Notes under the pieces: generated by a model
The model's input: only the letters and a program-made list of their open reading frames with translations
The model's database searches: none
Told to the model about the DNA's origin: nothing
NCBI GenBank assembly: GCA_002084535.1
Contig: NBLI01000230.1
Location: 1 to 7,527, forward strand
Reading direction: 5' to 3'
Source of the DNA: Candidatus Zhuqueibacterota bacterium 4572_119
GTDB lineage: Bacteria; Zhuqueibacterota; Zhuqueibacteria; Thermofontimicrobiales; Thermofontimicrobiaceae
DNA: 7,527 bases
Position numbers and translations under genes: made by a program
Shown here: piece after piece, positions 7,043-7,527 of the stretch
Layout: each line of letters opens with the position of its first letter
How positions within the stretch are numbered: the stretch's first letter is position 1

Positions 7043-7527
7043 ATGAAATTCAGAATCACATTTTTTTTATCTTTCATTCTTTTATTTCCCCTTTCTCTTT
7101 CCCTTTTCTCACAACAAGTAATTATTAAAGGGAAAATTTTAGATGTCAACACGCACCGGGCTGTCCCCCATGCCAATATTTACGTCAAAGGAACCAAGGT
7201 TGGCACCATCAGTGATTTCGCCGGAAAATTTAACCTGACAATTCCCAAAGCCCATTCAAAAATGGTTCTGCTTTTTCAACACATCAACTATGACATCAAA
7301 GAAATTGCCATAAATGAAATCAAAAAATATCTTCAGCCAAGAGTAATCCCCCTGCCTGGAGTCGAAGTGGAAGCCGTTGGTGAACATCTGGAAATAAAAA
7401 AAGATTTACCGCAAATGATTTCTGTGGTTAAAGCCAAAGAATTTGAACTGCGCGGTTTTGTTGACGCCGGAGATTTGCTTCGAACCGACCATAGTGTCCA
7501 GGTCGATGAAGATTTGAGTGGTAAAAA
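7043..7527 (+). CDS. TonB-dependent outer-membrane receptor, N-terminal part (3' partial)
   Basis: 161 residues are visible before the gene leaves the window. Residues 1-23 form a signal peptide with a long hydrophobic core (FFLSFILLFPLSLSLFS) and likely cleavage before QQVIIKG. Residues about 25-100 are a carboxypeptidase-regulatory-like (CarboxypepD_reg) beta domain: GKILDVNTHRAVPHANIYVKG, then GTISDFAGKFNLTIP. From about residue 110 the sequence turns into the start of a TonB plug domain: GVEVEAVGE, then MISVVKAKEFELRGFVDAGDLLRTDHSVQVDEDLSG. This order is typical of SusC-like and related receptors of the FCB group, which import large or scarce nutrients across the outer membrane with TonB energy. 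The substrate cannot be told, because the barrel is missing. Transcription is probably separate from the suf pair. Confidence 0.85.
   Translation, partial: MKFRITFFLSFILLFPLSLSLFSQQVIIKGKILDVNTHRAVPHANIYVKGTKVGTISDFAGKFNLTIPKAHSKMVLLFQHINYDIKEIAINEIKKYLQPRVIPLPGVEVEAVGEHLEIKKDLPQMISVVKAKEFELRGFVDAGDLLRTDHSVQVDEDLSGK

Noticed and set aside
6916..7128. 70-residue frame before the TonB receptor
   Set aside because: It overlaps the signal peptide region of the receptor in another frame, has low-complexity F/L/P-rich content and no clear ribosome-binding site.

Overview
The window looks like chromosomal DNA of an FCB-group bacterium with a type IX secretion system, probably from a lineage such as Calditrichota, KSB1, Marinimicrobia or Ignavibacteria. 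The evidence is two large secreted proteins ending in a QNYPNPFNP-type C-terminal sorting domain, plus a TonB-dependent receptor of the carboxypeptidase-regulatory-like type. The DNA is moderately AT-rich. All supported genes are on the + strand. No RNA gene, insertion sequence or CRISPR array is visible.

Region 1 (1-3171) is the 3' part of a very large multidomain exported protein, open at the left edge. It carries a GH114/TM1410-like glycosidase domain, a papain-like (C1A) cysteine peptidase with a full catalytic set, a lectin-like domain, a carboxypeptidase-regulatory/dockerin segment, a cohesin-like domain and a T9SS sorting domain. Region 2 (3327-4974) is a shorter tandem paralogue: signal peptide, C1A peptidase, lectin-like domain and sorting domain. 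Against its neighbour it lacks about 44 nt exactly over the catalytic cysteine, which also breaks the frame. A strong terminator (4986-5024) closes this block.

Region 3 (5151-6777) is a two-gene Fe-S cluster assembly unit, a SufC-like ATPase followed with ATGA overlap by a short SufB/SufD-family scaffold. This order and size resemble the minimal SUF-like (SmsCB) systems. The scaffold gene is also interrupted: its two conserved halves lie in different frames, and a short internal segment appears to be missing at the junction. Two similar lesions 3 kb apart suggest either a recurrent sequence or assembly fault, or real decay.

Region 4 (6778-7527) is a 265-nt AT-rich intergenic stretch with a perfect 14-bp palindrome and a set of CACAATT repeats. 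It is followed by the start of a TonB-dependent outer-membrane receptor that runs off the right edge. The surface enzymes of regions 1-2 and the receptor all belong to an envelope/secretion lifestyle. The suf pair is cytosolic housekeeping and has no evident functional link to them.
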